Notes: generated from the sequence alone by a model not told the origin. Shown: positions 45,801 to 54,402, counted from the stretch's first letter. The stretch is DNA of 64,000 bases from Pirellulales bacterium (GCA_019636335.1 JAHBXR010000012.1:124001-188000); one strand, 5' to 3'. Numbers and translations are program-made.

Positions 45801-45875
45801 CGCCAGACCCGTGCTGCCCGATAGAAAAAACAGCACCGACGCGGTCGAGAAAAGCTGCTGACGACTCGTCGACAT
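42837..45875 (-). CDS. Fused membrane / spermidine-synthase-like protein with TPR tail
   Basis: ATG 45875 is chosen because the protein then starts right before its first membrane segment (S-T-A-S-V-L-F-F-L-S-G-S-T-G-L-A-Y-E-V-I-W-F-R), a hallmark of fused MFS/spermidine synthases. Length is 1012 aa. Residues 1-490 hold 12 or more membrane segments. Residues about 530-760 are a spermidine-synthase-like Rossmann domain (V-L-V-I-G-F-G-S-G-T-T-P, V-E-I-E-P-A-V, I-G-D-G-R-T-Y-V, S-E-P-S-N-P-W-M-A-G). Residues 840-1000 are TPRs. The aminopropyl acceptor and donor have not been defined for this family, so polyamine synthesis is only a possibility. It converges on the ATPase gene by 49 nt on the same strand. 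Confidence 0.85.
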   Translation of the reverse strand: MSTSRQQLFSTASVLFFLSGSTGLAYEVIWFRRFSHVWGSSTLAMASVVASFLLGLGLGAYLWGRRADRLNAPLRWYGICELAIGVLAGAIPFVMPWLSDLSASLYPSLNGQPVVHFLVQFGLTFLTIGPVCVLMGGTLPLLVREFTARDGSLTEATGWLYAINTFGAATGCYVTGFHLLPTLGLYWTNNAAAILNLAIGVVAVMAAKSTVAAVQGEAPVEQSPEVAAAGAPAAVPWRTRGVYLAALLTGASALILQMAWSRQLSLVVGGSTYAFSATVFVVLLGIACGSLIYHVYLRTREQHTLRAYTWVILLIAISTAIGMQNIPPLCSLAGDMRGWRDNQLSNALFCAGTSALVEFLPALGMGILFPLLVQLTHRSANEAGKTVGNVYFWNTVGSILGATLTSAVLVPWLGSYGTATLAVAMYFLALVVVVPAPSKKTAMAWLGGAVAAALSLGIASLEPDPRSTNLGMFLYGPEAGKAMDNSDILLYREGPAANVLVLGQGEHRTLRVNGKVDASNSLDMQTQAGSAYVPRIFQPHAKEVLVIGFGSGTTPGASLLFPETRVTCVEIEPAVYEASEFFGDVNHRPHESDRFEMVIGDGRTYVQGTDKKFDLIISEPSNPWMAGVSALFTSEYFRAARERLNKGGVLAQWMQTYHFTIEEYALVVRTLRSVFPHVGVVTLSGGADTVLLASDRPLIPTAEEVGIVQAQVEEIPAIKNDLKKYFHTTNLSEILLSTYRLSTVELNLLTKQSGSDALNTDLNLRLEFDAPLRLFSPAQSQDDMAQPQIARAMSPGWLDRLSRELGRDPKETTFLVDTGKYIESMNQTDQAMKFYELALRRDPSAETPRLQLAAAAFKRNEPEKAARILADLLRQHPANTDALYLLGQIFERQRKYSDAVKLYRRALEIVPESDAIGNNLAWLLATCGDESVRDGEEAVRVAQPICERDGYKKFEFVDTLAAACAEAGNFAEAVRLAEDAQESAVEANNAQMAEQIGSRLRLYEAGQPYHEG

Positions 45876-46271
45876 AAGTTGCTCGCTCCAGATCGCCCTG
45901 GCAGTCTCGCTGCCGTTCGAGGGCGCTGCGTTCCCGGCTATGGATGCTTCAGGCGGGTAGATCGCGCAGAAAACGCGACAGGTATTTTGGCTACCGAGCC
46001 CTTCAAGAGGTGTCCGACGTTCGAGATTGGCTGTCGCGGACGAGACCCGTCCGGGCTGGTTCCCTTGGGTGGCCACGGCCGCGTCGCTGCCGCCGCACGA
46101 AGCCCCGGGTTCCCCCGGCCAGGGCCTGCGAAGTCTTCAGTTTAGTTGACCTGCGCGGCGCTGTCGACGCGCCGTAAAGGAATCGTGGACCGGGCTTTCC
46201 CACCACGGTATCGTTGGCGATGGCCCGACGTCTGAAACGCACGATTCGCCCCCCGAAGAGGGATGCTTGCG
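45876..46271. other. Divergent intergenic region
   Basis: The region lies between the spermidine-synthase-like gene (minus) and the oxidoreductase gene (plus). No gene or strong palindrome is seen. A ribosome-binding site GAAGAGGG (46255-46262) serves the plus gene. A short GGCGC-TGTCGAC-GCGCC element (about 46158-46174) is noted. Confidence 0.4.
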
Positions 46272-47306
46272 ATGGACATTCGATTCGGTTTGATCGGATA
46301 TGGCGGTTGGGGGAGCCACCATGCTTCCGCCATCGCCTCGACGCGCGGGGCAAAGCTGCAGGCCATCGCCGCCCGATCGGCCGAGTCGGTCGAGCAGGCC
46401 CGGGCCAACTATCCCGACGTCGACGTCCACGACGATCTGCTCGAGCTCGTCGGACGCGACGATCTCGAGGTCGTCGACATCGTCGTGCCCAACGCCCTGC
46501 ATTATCCCGCGGCGCAACTGGTACTCGAGTCGGACAAGCACGTGCTGGTCGAAAAGCCGCTGGCGATCACGGTCGAGCAATGCCTGGAGCTACAGCAATT
46601 GGCGACTCGCCGGGGGCGTTTAATCGCCGTGGCCCACACGATGCGGCTTTCGCCGTTGTGGGGGCGCATCAAGTTGCTCATCGAAAACGGCGGGATCGGC
46701 GAGCCCCGCGCCGCGTGGCTCGAACTGTGGAGAATGCCCTATCGCGAGGGAGTCGACTCCTGGCGATATGACCCCACATGGGTAGGAAACTGGCTGCTCG
46801 AAGGGCCGATCCATCTCTTCGATCTGGTCCGCTGGTACTTCTCGCCCGTGGGAGAACCCGAGGCGATCTTTGCCCGTTCCAACTCGCGCGAACCGGAGCA
46901 GGCTGGGCTGGAATACAATTTCACGGCCCAGCTCGATTTTCCGCGCGGGGCGCAGGCCGTCATTTCGCACACGACGAGCGGCTTCGAGCATCAGCAATCG
47001 GTGCGGATCACCGGCACGCGCGGCGCCCTCGTGGCCACCTGGAGCGGCGCGATCGACCGTACGCGTTCGCCCAAGGAATCGCTCCGGCTCTACGATGGCG
47101 CGAAGATCGAGGAGATCCCGCTCGATCGTCCCAGCGGCGAGATGCTCGAGCTGCGCGAGATGATCTTTGCCGTGGCGGGCGCCGTGCGCGACGGCTATGG
47201 CCTGCCTGTTTCGGCCAGCGACGCAACCTGGGCCGTGGCGATGTGCGAGGCGGCCAGGCGATCGATTACGACGGGCGTGCCGGTTGTGCTCACTCCGCCG
47301 GACTAA
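46272..47306 (+). CDS. Gfo/Idh/MocA-family NAD(P)-dependent oxidoreductase
   Basis: ATG 46272 is preferred over ATG 46263 because the ribosome-binding site would otherwise touch the start codon. The 344-aa product begins D-I-R-F-G-L-I-G-Y-G-G-W-G, the dinucleotide-binding Gly motif. The active-site triad includes the EKP motif (V-L-V-E-K-P-L) near 97 and H-x-x-D equivalents in the G-P-I-H-L-F-D-L-V segment. The C-terminal beta-sheet domain is the usual substrate-binding half. Members oxidise or reduce sugars and inositols, or process glycans. Planctomycetes have many copies. The substrate is not identifiable from sequence. Confidence 0.92.
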   Translation: MDIRFGLIGYGGWGSHHASAIASTRGAKLQAIAARSAESVEQARANYPDVDVHDDLLELVGRDDLEVVDIVVPNALHYPAAQLVLESDKHVLVEKPLAITVEQCLELQQLATRRGRLIAVAHTMRLSPLWGRIKLLIENGGIGEPRAAWLELWRMPYREGVDSWRYDPTWVGNWLLEGPIHLFDLVRWYFSPVGEPEAIFARSNSREPEQAGLEYNFTAQLDFPRGAQAVISHTTSGFEHQQSVRITGTRGALVATWSGAIDRTRSPKESLRLYDGAKIEEIPLDRPSGEMLELREMIFAVAGAVRDGYGLPVSASDATWAVAMCEAARRSITTGVPVVLTPPD

Positions 47307-47461
47307 GCTGCCGGCGTTGCCTGCTCGCGGTGCCTGGCGTAGCGGCTCCGACGTTGGATCGAGAGGCCGTCCAGCATATGCTGGCGGTTTGGACGTCATG
47401 CGGCGGCGGAGACGGTCGATCTTCGTTCGCCTCGAGCCCGTTTCACCAGCGAACCTTGCTT

Positions 47462-49897
47462 ATGCAGCCCTCTCGGCGAGTCGCACGCGCGATCGGCGTG
47501 TTGGGTGGGATCATGGCGATCCAGTTCCTGCTCTATGGTTCGTCCCTGCTGGGACGCACGATCTTTCTGCCGCTCGACCTCCTGCCGACTTATTTGCCCG
47601 GCATTTCGGCTGATGTCGACCTGAATTCGGTCGATCCGTCGTACGCGGATCTCGTATTGGTGGACGAGGTGTTCCGCGTGCGCGCGGCGCGCGAGGTGCG
47701 CGCCGGAAGGCTGCCATTGTGGGACCCCGACAACTTTGCCGGCGCGCCGTTCATCGCCAATAACATCTCGGCCGTCTTTTCACCGTATCGGTTACTGGAC
47801 TACCTCTTTCCCAGTCCCGTCACCGTGGCCTGGACCCACTTCGCTCGCGCGCTGGTTGCTGGCTGTGGTGCGTACCTGTTCTTTCGACAGTCGCTGCGCG
47901 TGCGCTTCTGGCCGGCGGCGATCGGCGCGTGGTGCTTCCCGCTGACGGGCTATCTGGTGCAATGGGCCGTGTTCGGCAGCAGTTGCGTCGTGACGTGGTT
48001 GCCTTGGATGCTGCTCGCCGTGCAGTGGACCGTGCGCCGGCCAAGTGATGTCGGGGGGCTCGCGCTGGCAGTTTTTACGGCATTCGTGCTCCTCTCGGGG
48101 CATCTGGCCGACGGTGCGCTCGTGCTGTTGGCAAGCGGCCTCTTCGCCGTCTGGCGTTTGGCGGCGATCTTCGTCCGACAGCACGCCTGGCAAGCCGTCG
48201 CGGGCAGGGGGGCCGCGCTTGCCGCGGGCTGGTTGCTCGGCATACTGCTCGCCGCGCCGCAGATTCTACCCACCCTCGAATACATCGATCATAGCTATCG
48301 CATGGCTCAGCGCGAGGCCAAACGCGATGAGCGTCCCGCGCTGGGAATCGTCTCGTTGCCCCAGATGGTGATTCCTTACTTTTACGGCACCGGTCGGCAG
48401 AACGAAGTCTACCTGCTGCCCGGCTTTCTTCAGGAGAGTGCCGCGGCCGGTTACGCGGGCATGACGGTCGCCTTTTTTCTTGCTCCCTTGGCTGCCGCTG
48501 GTCGGCGTCGCGGCGAGGCAGCTTTCTGGTTCATCGTGGCTCTCGTTGGCGCCGCCTGGACATTGGGAATCCCAGGCTTCGCGCTGCTCGCGCACTTGCC
48601 GCTATTGCGATTGCTCACCTTCAACCGATTCATGTTCGTGACCGCGTTCGCCCTGCTCGCGCTGGGGGTAATGGGGATCGATACGCTCGCGCGCCGCCGA
48701 TTCGCGTGGCGGAGATGGATGATCGTTCCTCCCATCGCCTCGCTGGCGTTGACGGGCTGGTGCCTGGCGCGTGCGATCTGGCCCCCGGAGGCCGTGTTCG
48801 TCCAATCGGGAGCGGTCGTCCTCGGTTTGTTTCCTGCGCCTGCCTGGTTCGTGCAAACGCACCTGGTGGCGGCGACGCTCGGCCTATTGTTGGCCGGTGC
48901 GTGGTTCTTGCTGCGAGTACGTCCGCAAACGCGCGCCGCCTTGATCTATGTGCTGCCGATGCTGCTTGTGGGCGAGATGGCATGGAATGCGCACGGCCTC
49001 AATGCGCAGTGCGATCCGAAGCTCTACTACCCCGAGGTTCCCTTTCTTGCCGACCTGGCACAACGGCCGCCAGGACGAATCTGCGGTCAGGACTGTCTGC
49101 CGCCTATGTTAAATCAGATGTACGGCCTGCGGCAGATTCGCGGCTACGATGGGGTGGACCCACGCTCCCTCGTGGAGTTGGTTTTGTCCGACGAATTCGA
49201 GTTGCCCTGGCGGAAGAAGCTCGAGTTTCCCCCGGCGAGCACGCTGCATCACATGGCGCCGCTCGAATCGCCGATTCACGACTTGCTCGGCGTGCGCTAC
49301 CTCGTGTTTCGCAGTCAGACGTATCGGGGTCCGGCGACCGTTCGCGGACAGAACCCCGAGGACTTCACGCTGGTCGAGATGCCCAACGCCTTGCCACGCG
49401 CCTTCGTGCCCCGGCGCGTCGCCAGCATCGCGGATCAGAACGAGACGCTGACGCTCATGCGGCGTGTCGATTTCAAACCTCGCGACATCGCTTTTGTCCG
49501 CGAAAAAACCCATCTCGCGGCAACCGACGCCCGGGGCGAAGCGCACCTCGTACGCGAGCAATCGGACGAGATCGAATTGTCGCTCGACATGCAAACGCCG
49601 GGACTGGTCGTGCTGGCCGACTGGTGGTACCCCGGCTGGCGCGCGTACCTTGATGGCGATGAACGACCGATTCTCTTGGCCGATTATGCACTCCGCGGCG
49701 TCGAAGTGAGCGCCGGACAGCACCAACTGATCTTCCGCTACGAGCCCAACAGCTTTGCTCGGGGAGTACAACTGGCCGCCCTGTCGGGCACCCTGCTCAT
49801 GCTCGGGAGCCTGTTGCTCCTCTATCGGCAACGCAGCGGTGGGCAGAGGAATTCCTGCGAAACTCCCGCACCCGAAGAGGCGCCTGGCGCAAAGTAG
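47462..49897 (+). CDS. YfhO-family polytopic membrane protein
   Basis: ATG 47462 gives 811 aa. About 12 membrane segments are interleaved with loops. D-N-F-A-G-A-P-F-I-A-N near 90 and the lumenal A-P-Q-I-L-P-T-L-E-Y near 262 fit YfhO/GT-C-like proteins. The C-terminal soluble region ends with the family-typical phrase W-W-Y-P-G-W-R-A-Y-L-D-G, a predicted beta-sandwich and a last helix. In Gram-positive bacteria YfhO modifies lipoteichoic acid, but in planctomycetes the role is unknown. The end overlaps the convergent DUF1080 gene by 76 bp. Confidence 0.85.
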   Translation: MQPSRRVARAIGVLGGIMAIQFLLYGSSLLGRTIFLPLDLLPTYLPGISADVDLNSVDPSYADLVLVDEVFRVRAAREVRAGRLPLWDPDNFAGAPFIANNISAVFSPYRLLDYLFPSPVTVAWTHFARALVAGCGAYLFFRQSLRVRFWPAAIGAWCFPLTGYLVQWAVFGSSCVVTWLPWMLLAVQWTVRRPSDVGGLALAVFTAFVLLSGHLADGALVLLASGLFAVWRLAAIFVRQHAWQAVAGRGAALAAGWLLGILLAAPQILPTLEYIDHSYRMAQREAKRDERPALGIVSLPQMVIPYFYGTGRQNEVYLLPGFLQESAAAGYAGMTVAFFLAPLAAAGRRRGEAAFWFIVALVGAAWTLGIPGFALLAHLPLLRLLTFNRFMFVTAFALLALGVMGIDTLARRRFAWRRWMIVPPIASLALTGWCLARAIWPPEAVFVQSGAVVLGLFPAPAWFVQTHLVAATLGLLLAGAWFLLRVRPQTRAALIYVLPMLLVGEMAWNAHGLNAQCDPKLYYPEVPFLADLAQRPPGRICGQDCLPPMLNQMYGLRQIRGYDGVDPRSLVELVLSDEFELPWRKKLEFPPASTLHHMAPLESPIHDLLGVRYLVFRSQTYRGPATVRGQNPEDFTLVEMPNALPRAFVPRRVASIADQNETLTLMRRVDFKPRDIAFVREKTHLAATDARGEAHLVREQSDEIELSLDMQTPGLVVLADWWYPGWRAYLDGDERPILLADYALRGVEVSAGQHQLIFRYEPNSFARGVQLAALSGTLLMLGSLLLLYRQRSGGQRNSCETPAPEEAPGAK

Positions 49898-50958
49898 ATC
49901 TCCTCCGGGGGCGTCATGCGCGTCGAGACCGCGGTCGCCGGCACGCCCCTCCGCGACGCGCTCCGATCGACGATCCAGACGTTGCGGAAACGAACCGGAT
50001 TGCTGTGATCCTGAAACTTGATGGGACGCGGCTCTGGACCCTCGGGTCGGCCGGCGCCCGTCTTGTTCGGGATCTCGACGTTGTTTTGCACCGGCACGCC
50101 GTTATGGACGACCGTGATCCGCGCGTTCTCGGTCTTCTTGCCCTCGTCGTCGAACCGCGCAGCGCGGAAGCTGATCTCGTACGTCTGCCAGGTTAGCGGA
50201 GGCAGGCACATGTTCAGATCGGGCTCGCGCGTCTTGTACAAGCCGCCACACTCGTTCGCCAGACCTTCCAGCCCGAACGAATCGAGGATCTGCACCTCGT
50301 AACGCTCCTGAATGTAGATGCCGCTGTTGGCGCGCCCCTGCCCGCGCGCCTCGGGCATGTAAGGCAAGCGGAACTCGACGTGCAGGAAGAAGTCCTGATA
50401 GGGCAACTCGGTAATGGCCCCCTCCATCAACAGTCCGTCGGGCGTGATACGCTCGTTCTTGAGGTAAGGGCTCGGCGCGCCGTTGAAGAGCATCGTGGCT
50501 CCTGGGGGCGGGGCGAGACCCAGCGTGGGGCTCGAACGCACGGACTTCTTCAACAGCCCGCGCAAGATTCCGTCGCCGTCCCGCAGCCACAACTCCCCGT
50601 TGACCAGCGCCACCTTGCGCCGGTCCCCCGCGAGAATGGCCGACGAGGTGCCGCCCTTGCCTTGTGCCGAGAGCCGCTCTTGTCCGTCCCAGCCGGCGCC
50701 GGGAAGACCGCCGGGGTATTCGACCGCGGCGAATTCTCCACCGCCGAGCGACATCACCTGCAGCCCGACCGGTTCGCGCCGCCAGCCCCCCGAGATCAGC
50801 CCCGTATATTCACCTTGCAGGTCGAAATCCTTCCCCGTCTCGGCGGGGGATTGCGCCACCTTGGGAGATTCAGACGGCCGCGCCCCCCAGGCGGGCAGGG
50901 CACCGCACGCCCCGATACACCAGGTGGCGGCCAACAAGAAGCGGAGATTCAAACGCAT
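49822..50958 (-). CDS. Secreted DUF1080 (3-keto-disaccharide hydrolase-like) protein
   Basis: ATG 50958 gives 378 aa and a signal peptide (R-L-N-L-R-F-L-L-A-A-T-W-C-I-G, cleavage near A-W-G-A). The C-terminal half is a DUF1080 jelly-roll domain: M-L-F-N-G-A-P near 162, D-F-F-L-H-V-E-F-R-L-P-Y, R-A-N-S-G-I-Y-I-Q-E-R-Y-E-V-Q-I-L-D-S-F-G near 215 and P-I-K-F-Q-D-H-S-N-P-V-R-F-R-N-V-W near 325. DUF1080 members can hydrolyse 3-keto sugars from oxidised disaccharides. An N-terminal domain (about 40-150) is unassigned. It overlaps the upstream convergent gene by 76 bp at the 3' ends. Confidence 0.88.
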   Translation of the reverse strand: MRLNLRFLLAATWCIGACGALPAWGARPSESPKVAQSPAETGKDFDLQGEYTGLISGGWRREPVGLQVMSLGGGEFAAVEYPGGLPGAGWDGQERLSAQGKGGTSSAILAGDRRKVALVNGELWLRDGDGILRGLLKKSVRSSPTLGLAPPPGATMLFNGAPSPYLKNERITPDGLLMEGAITELPYQDFFLHVEFRLPYMPEARGQGRANSGIYIQERYEVQILDSFGLEGLANECGGLYKTREPDLNMCLPPLTWQTYEISFRAARFDDEGKKTENARITVVHNGVPVQNNVEIPNKTGAGRPEGPEPRPIKFQDHSNPVRFRNVWIVDRSASRRGVPATAVSTRMTPPEEIYFAPGASSGAGVSQEFLCPPLRCR

Positions 50959-51097
50959 ACCTCGACCTTCAAACGCTTCGAACAACGGAACTCGATCGGC
51001 ACGCCGCCGCACACGAATCACACGGCTCGCTCGGTCGCACCCTAATCGAGTTGCAGTCTGATTCGAGCCGAGACGCGAGTCAAGAAAACCGGCCCAT

Positions 51098-52147
51098 TCA
51101 ATACTCGCAACGCTCGCTGTGAACTTCGTACTGCTTGTGCCTGGTCAGGGGCTCGGCCGGGTCGTGGCAGACCGCGCAAGACTCCTGTCGGGGCAGCTCG
51201 CGGTGCCGCTTCGACGAGCCCGTGTGAACGTCGTGGCACGACAGGCAGGTCATGTCCTCGCGGCCGTAGAGTGCCACGTCGCGCACATTCGCCAGCACGT
51301 GGCGGTCCGACGGATTGATCTGCTCGTCGTCGGCCAGGCGCCAGTCGAACTCGAAGTCGCGGAAGAGATTGTCGCCCGCGACGAAGTTCGTGGGGAAAGG
51401 AAGGCCGCTCGCCCGCGACTTGCCGAAACGAATGTGACAACTGCCGCAGAGTGAGGTCACCACCTGCGGTGAATCCTTACGCTTCTTCGCCAGGGGCATC
51501 AACGTCGCGTCGTTGGCGTGCTCGACCGGGGCATCGCCGTGGCAGGCGAAACAATCGAGCGACACCGTGGCAAACGATTGATCCGCGGGATCGACGGCCG
51601 TCGTATGACAGCCGGCGCAGCGCACGTTGAACTGCTCGCTATCCCAGTGCGGATTTTCACCGTGCGCGAGACGAAAACGTCCCCCCGCGCGCCCGGCATG
51701 CGCCCCCACGCTGAGCAGGTCGGCGTGACCATAGGCCTCGCCCGGCTTGAGATAGCGCGCCGCGCGGCGATCTCCCATCACGAGCTTCACCTCCTCGGCC
51801 AGCGCGCGCGTGGCTTCGTTGGCCACGAGGGGGGCCATCTCCGGGCTGCCAGGCTCGGCATCGCGGATCGTGCGGTTGTGCGCGTTCTTGGCCCAGCTAT
51901 GTCCGACGTCGTCGCGGTGGCAGAACAGGCACTCCCCCCCTTCGATGTACTCGGGCAGCTCCTGGCCGACGTGGTCGCTCCCCCAGGCGGCCGGATCGAG
52001 CTCCTTCGAGGGAGACGCCGCCTCGTTCGCCGGCGGATCGGCGTGGGCCAGCTTCACGCTCGAGCGCGTGCAGAACACCACGACGGTCGCCACGAGGAGC
52101 GCAAGCTGGCAGGCAAAGACGAAGCGCCGCAGCCAGGTCGCCGGCAT
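51098..52147 (-). CDS. Hexaheme c-type cytochrome
   Basis: The 349-aa product starts with a membrane-anchor or signal segment (F-V-F-A-C-Q-L-A-L-L-V-A-T-V-V-V-F-C). Six CxxCH heme-binding motifs follow: CLFCH (73-77), CAGCH, CFACH, CGSCH, CLSCH and CAVCH. This makes a periplasmic multiheme cytochrome. The spacing and the D-V-H-T-G element after the fifth motif resemble nitrite/hydroxylamine-type or doubled-CxxCH cytochromes, without a catalytic heme signature. It probably shuttles electrons, but partners are not evident. It lies upstream of the amidohydrolase gene, separated by a repeat pair. Confidence 0.85.
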   Translation of the reverse strand: MPATWLRRFVFACQLALLVATVVVFCTRSSVKLAHADPPANEAASPSKELDPAAWGSDHVGQELPEYIEGGECLFCHRDDVGHSWAKNAHNRTIRDAEPGSPEMAPLVANEATRALAEEVKLVMGDRRAARYLKPGEAYGHADLLSVGAHAGRAGGRFRLAHGENPHWDSEQFNVRCAGCHTTAVDPADQSFATVSLDCFACHGDAPVEHANDATLMPLAKKRKDSPQVVTSLCGSCHIRFGKSRASGLPFPTNFVAGDNLFRDFEFDWRLADDEQINPSDRHVLANVRDVALYGREDMTCLSCHDVHTGSSKRHRELPRQESCAVCHDPAEPLTRHKQYEVHSERCEY

Positions 52148-52186
52148 CGTGGAAGGCCTTTAGGGGCAGTTAGCTTGGTCGAGGGG

Positions 52187-52396
52187 ATAGCACCGACGAT
52201 TCTGCGGAGTGGTCGTCCTCGAACCTGCTCGCGTAAAGTCGCAGAATCGTCGGTGTTGCGCGGCAACCAGAAGTCTGCTTCGCGATCGCCCAAATGGGGA
52301 CGCACAACAGTCCTCTTGTCGCTGCGCGACACGGATGATTTTCCGGCTAGTGTCCGCACCCAGCAGGGCGTCGACGGCGGAAAATCATCCGTGCCA
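52187..52396. repeat. Facing pair of perfect palindromic units, copies C1 and C2
   Basis: C1 (plus): CACCGACGATTCTGCG (52191-52206) and its exact complement CGCAGAATCGTCGGTG (52240-52255), 33-nt spacer, then hairpin GTTGC-GCG-GCAAC (52255-52267). C2 (minus): hairpin GTCGC-TGC-GCGAC (52318-52330), then CACGGATGATTTTCCG (52330-52345) and its exact complement CGGAAAATCATCCGTG (52378-52393), 32-nt spacer. The two small hairpins face each other across 50 nt. 52312-52339 matches the reverse complement of 25917-25944 at 27 of 28 positions. The unit fills the gap between the cytochrome and amidohydrolase genes. Confidence 0.9.
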
Positions 52397-52421
52397 CCCG
52401 AGGTTAAAACCGAGCGTGCGG

Positions 52422-53933
52422 CTACGCCGTGACGTCGTCGCGAACCCAGCCGTAGGCGGCATTGTCGCGCTGGCAGCCGGCGTCGTGGTAGGCGATCTTC
52501 AGCTTCGACAGTTCGTCCTTCGGAATCACGTTGCGCTTGGCCTCGACATCCACGCCATAGATCTTCGCCGCATTAAGGCCGAAGATCTTCGCCTTGTCTT
52601 CCTTCGTGACCTTGGCGTAGCCGAACTTCTCGCACAATTCGTCGGTGATCTGGAACCGCTTGAACGAGTCGATGACCCACTGCGGCGAGCCCCACCACAG
52701 GCAGTCGGTCCCCCAGATCACGTGATCCGCGCCGTAGTTCTTGATGTTCTTGCCGATCAGGTGCTGGCACATCACCGGGTTGTAGATGGCCAACGTGCCG
52801 TAGGAAGAGCCGATTTCCGGATAGACGTTGTCCATCTGGGGATTGCGCTCCTTGATCTTCATCAGCACGTCGTGCCAGGCGAAATCGCCGGTCTCGAGAT
52901 TCAGGCTGGTGCCGAAGTCGGGCTCGTTCGGCACGTGCTGCATCGCCGAGTGGTAGACGATGAACTTGAAGTCGGGGTTGTCGAGCGCCGCTTTCTCCAC
53001 GTCCTTCGGATTAGCCAAGTGGCCCAGCGTCTTCGACTGATAGGAGAAGCCCTTGTGGACGCTGAAGAGCTTCATGCCCAGCTCGCGCGACTTCTCGTAG
53101 AAGGGATAGGCGATCTTTTCGTCGTCCATCTGGAAGCCGTTGCCCGAGTTGCCCGGGTCGGTGTGGCAGTACCACTTCCAGCTATCGATGCCGTATTCCT
53201 TGACTTCGCGCTCCATCTGCTCGAAGAGCGCCTGCTTGTCTTGCGAGTTGGTGGCCTTGTCCCAGTAGTGGTTCGGCGCGCAGTTGCCCTGGCACAGGGC
53301 ACGCTGCGAACCGGCCATCTCGTTGATGTCTTTCTTGCGCCGCGACATGAGCCAACTCGGCAGCACGCCGCCGCCACGCTTGGTCACCTCGGTGATGGGA
53401 TTCCCCTTGCGATCGACCGAGCGCTCGCGACCCGGCACGCCCGAGATGACAAGCATGGCCGTTTCGCTGTCGAAGTACATCTCTTTGACGAAGTTCGGAA
53501 AGGCATAGGCCGCCGGGCTCTCGTCGAGCTTGAAGCCCATGTTCCGGACGAACTCGTGGTTGCGGAACCCGATGGCGAGACCATTCGTGAAGTGCGCCTG
53601 CACGTCGATGACGAAGTATTCGCTTTTGGGGAACTTGTCTTCGTAGGCGCCGGGCTCCAGGGTCTCTTCTTCGGTCACGTTCCAGTTGTTGCCGAAGACC
53701 ATGTTGCTGGCGAGGAAGCAGGTGGCCATGCCCATGCCGCTGGCCATGAAGTCGCGGCGCTCCATGCCGAGCCGCTTCGCCTTTTCGGCCCCCAGGGTGT
53801 TGATCAGGTACTCGACCTGCTTCTGCTGCTTCGTTTGCGGACGAGGGATGAATTCCTCGTTCGAGACGACCTGCGTGGGGACGGGGGAATCGACCCCCTT
53901 CTTGCGGTCACGGACCCATTTGGGAATCCACAT
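52422..53933 (-). CDS. Amidohydrolase-2-type metal-dependent hydrolase
   Basis: ATG 53933 has AAGGAG 10 nt upstream and gives 503 aa. An amidohydrolase TIM barrel starts at about residue 95 (V-I-D-V-Q-A-H-F). Further landmarks are W-K-W-Y-C-H-T-D near 265, [11 protein letters not shown] near 335 and the metal-binding Asp in [11 protein letters not shown]. Such enzymes cleave C-N, C-C or C-O bonds, and the substrate here is unknown. Residues 59-80 carry a twin-arginine-like stretch (E-R-R-D-F-M-A-S-G, then a hydrophobic run), unusually placed after a 57-residue polar leader. Confidence 0.82.
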   Translation of the reverse strand: MWIPKWVRDRKKGVDSPVPTQVVSNEEFIPRPQTKQQKQVEYLINTLGAEKAKRLGMERRDFMASGMGMATCFLASNMVFGNNWNVTEEETLEPGAYEDKFPKSEYFVIDVQAHFTNGLAIGFRNHEFVRNMGFKLDESPAAYAFPNFVKEMYFDSETAMLVISGVPGRERSVDRKGNPITEVTKRGGGVLPSWLMSRRKKDINEMAGSQRALCQGNCAPNHYWDKATNSQDKQALFEQMEREVKEYGIDSWKWYCHTDPGNSGNGFQMDDEKIAYPFYEKSRELGMKLFSVHKGFSYQSKTLGHLANPKDVEKAALDNPDFKFIVYHSAMQHVPNEPDFGTSLNLETGDFAWHDVLMKIKERNPQMDNVYPEIGSSYGTLAIYNPVMCQHLIGKNIKNYGADHVIWGTDCLWWGSPQWVIDSFKRFQITDELCEKFGYAKVTKEDKAKIFGLNAAKIYGVDVEAKRNVIPKDELSKLKIAYHDAGCQRDNAAYGWVRDDVTA

Positions 53934-54402
53934 CGAGCGACACTCCTTGAGTAGAACGGGGCAGCGGGTCTGGCGGTTGCCGCCGCACGAGTGTACGGCG
54001 GCAAGGGGCGATCCACGGCGCGGCAAACGCTGCCGGCGCGCGAATCACCTGCGGCTTGGTTTCCCCACGCGAAATCTCCGTCCCCCACGACCTGACTAAT
54101 CCCGATTATAGGCGGCCGAAAATCCCCCTGCAAAGCGAGAAACGAGGGGCCAAGTGGTTCGTGGCCGGTAGGCAGAATACGGCTGCTCCCCAACCGGGCA
54201 AACGCCGGGCATGGAGAACACTTTCTTCTGTTCACCAAGTACCTCGCCCGACGGCGGCTCTTCTTCAAGAAAAGTCCCCCCAGAGCGAAATAGGGGGCGA
54301 CCCACTCCTGGCTGGTTTTGAGGGGCATTTTCAGACGAGCAAACGAAAGCCCCACAGGGGCGAGACAACATAGCCCGGGGCAACACCCCGGGGGGGCTCG
54401 CA
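53934..54402. other. Intergenic gap with terminator-like hairpins
   Basis: No gene is supported. The only notable minus frame (54096-54386) has unlike-protein composition. Features are the perfect hairpin CCCGGGG-CAACA-CCCCGGG (54374-54392), ten bases after the stop of the minus-strand receiver gene, and GCCCC-ACA-GGGGC (54349-54361). Confidence 0.45.
54341..54392 (-). terminator. Candidate terminator of the acyl-CoA synthetase/receiver operon
   Basis: Reading the minus strand after the stop at 54403, a 7-bp GC-only hairpin comes first (54392-54374). A second hairpin GCCCC-TGT-GGGGC (54361-54349) follows and is trailed by TTTCGTTT. The order stem then T-rich tract fits an intrinsic terminator, though stems are short. 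Confidence 0.5.

Noticed and set aside
54096..54386. 96-codon minus frame in the gap before the receiver gene
   Set aside because: Composition is not protein-like and the region is explained by hairpins.
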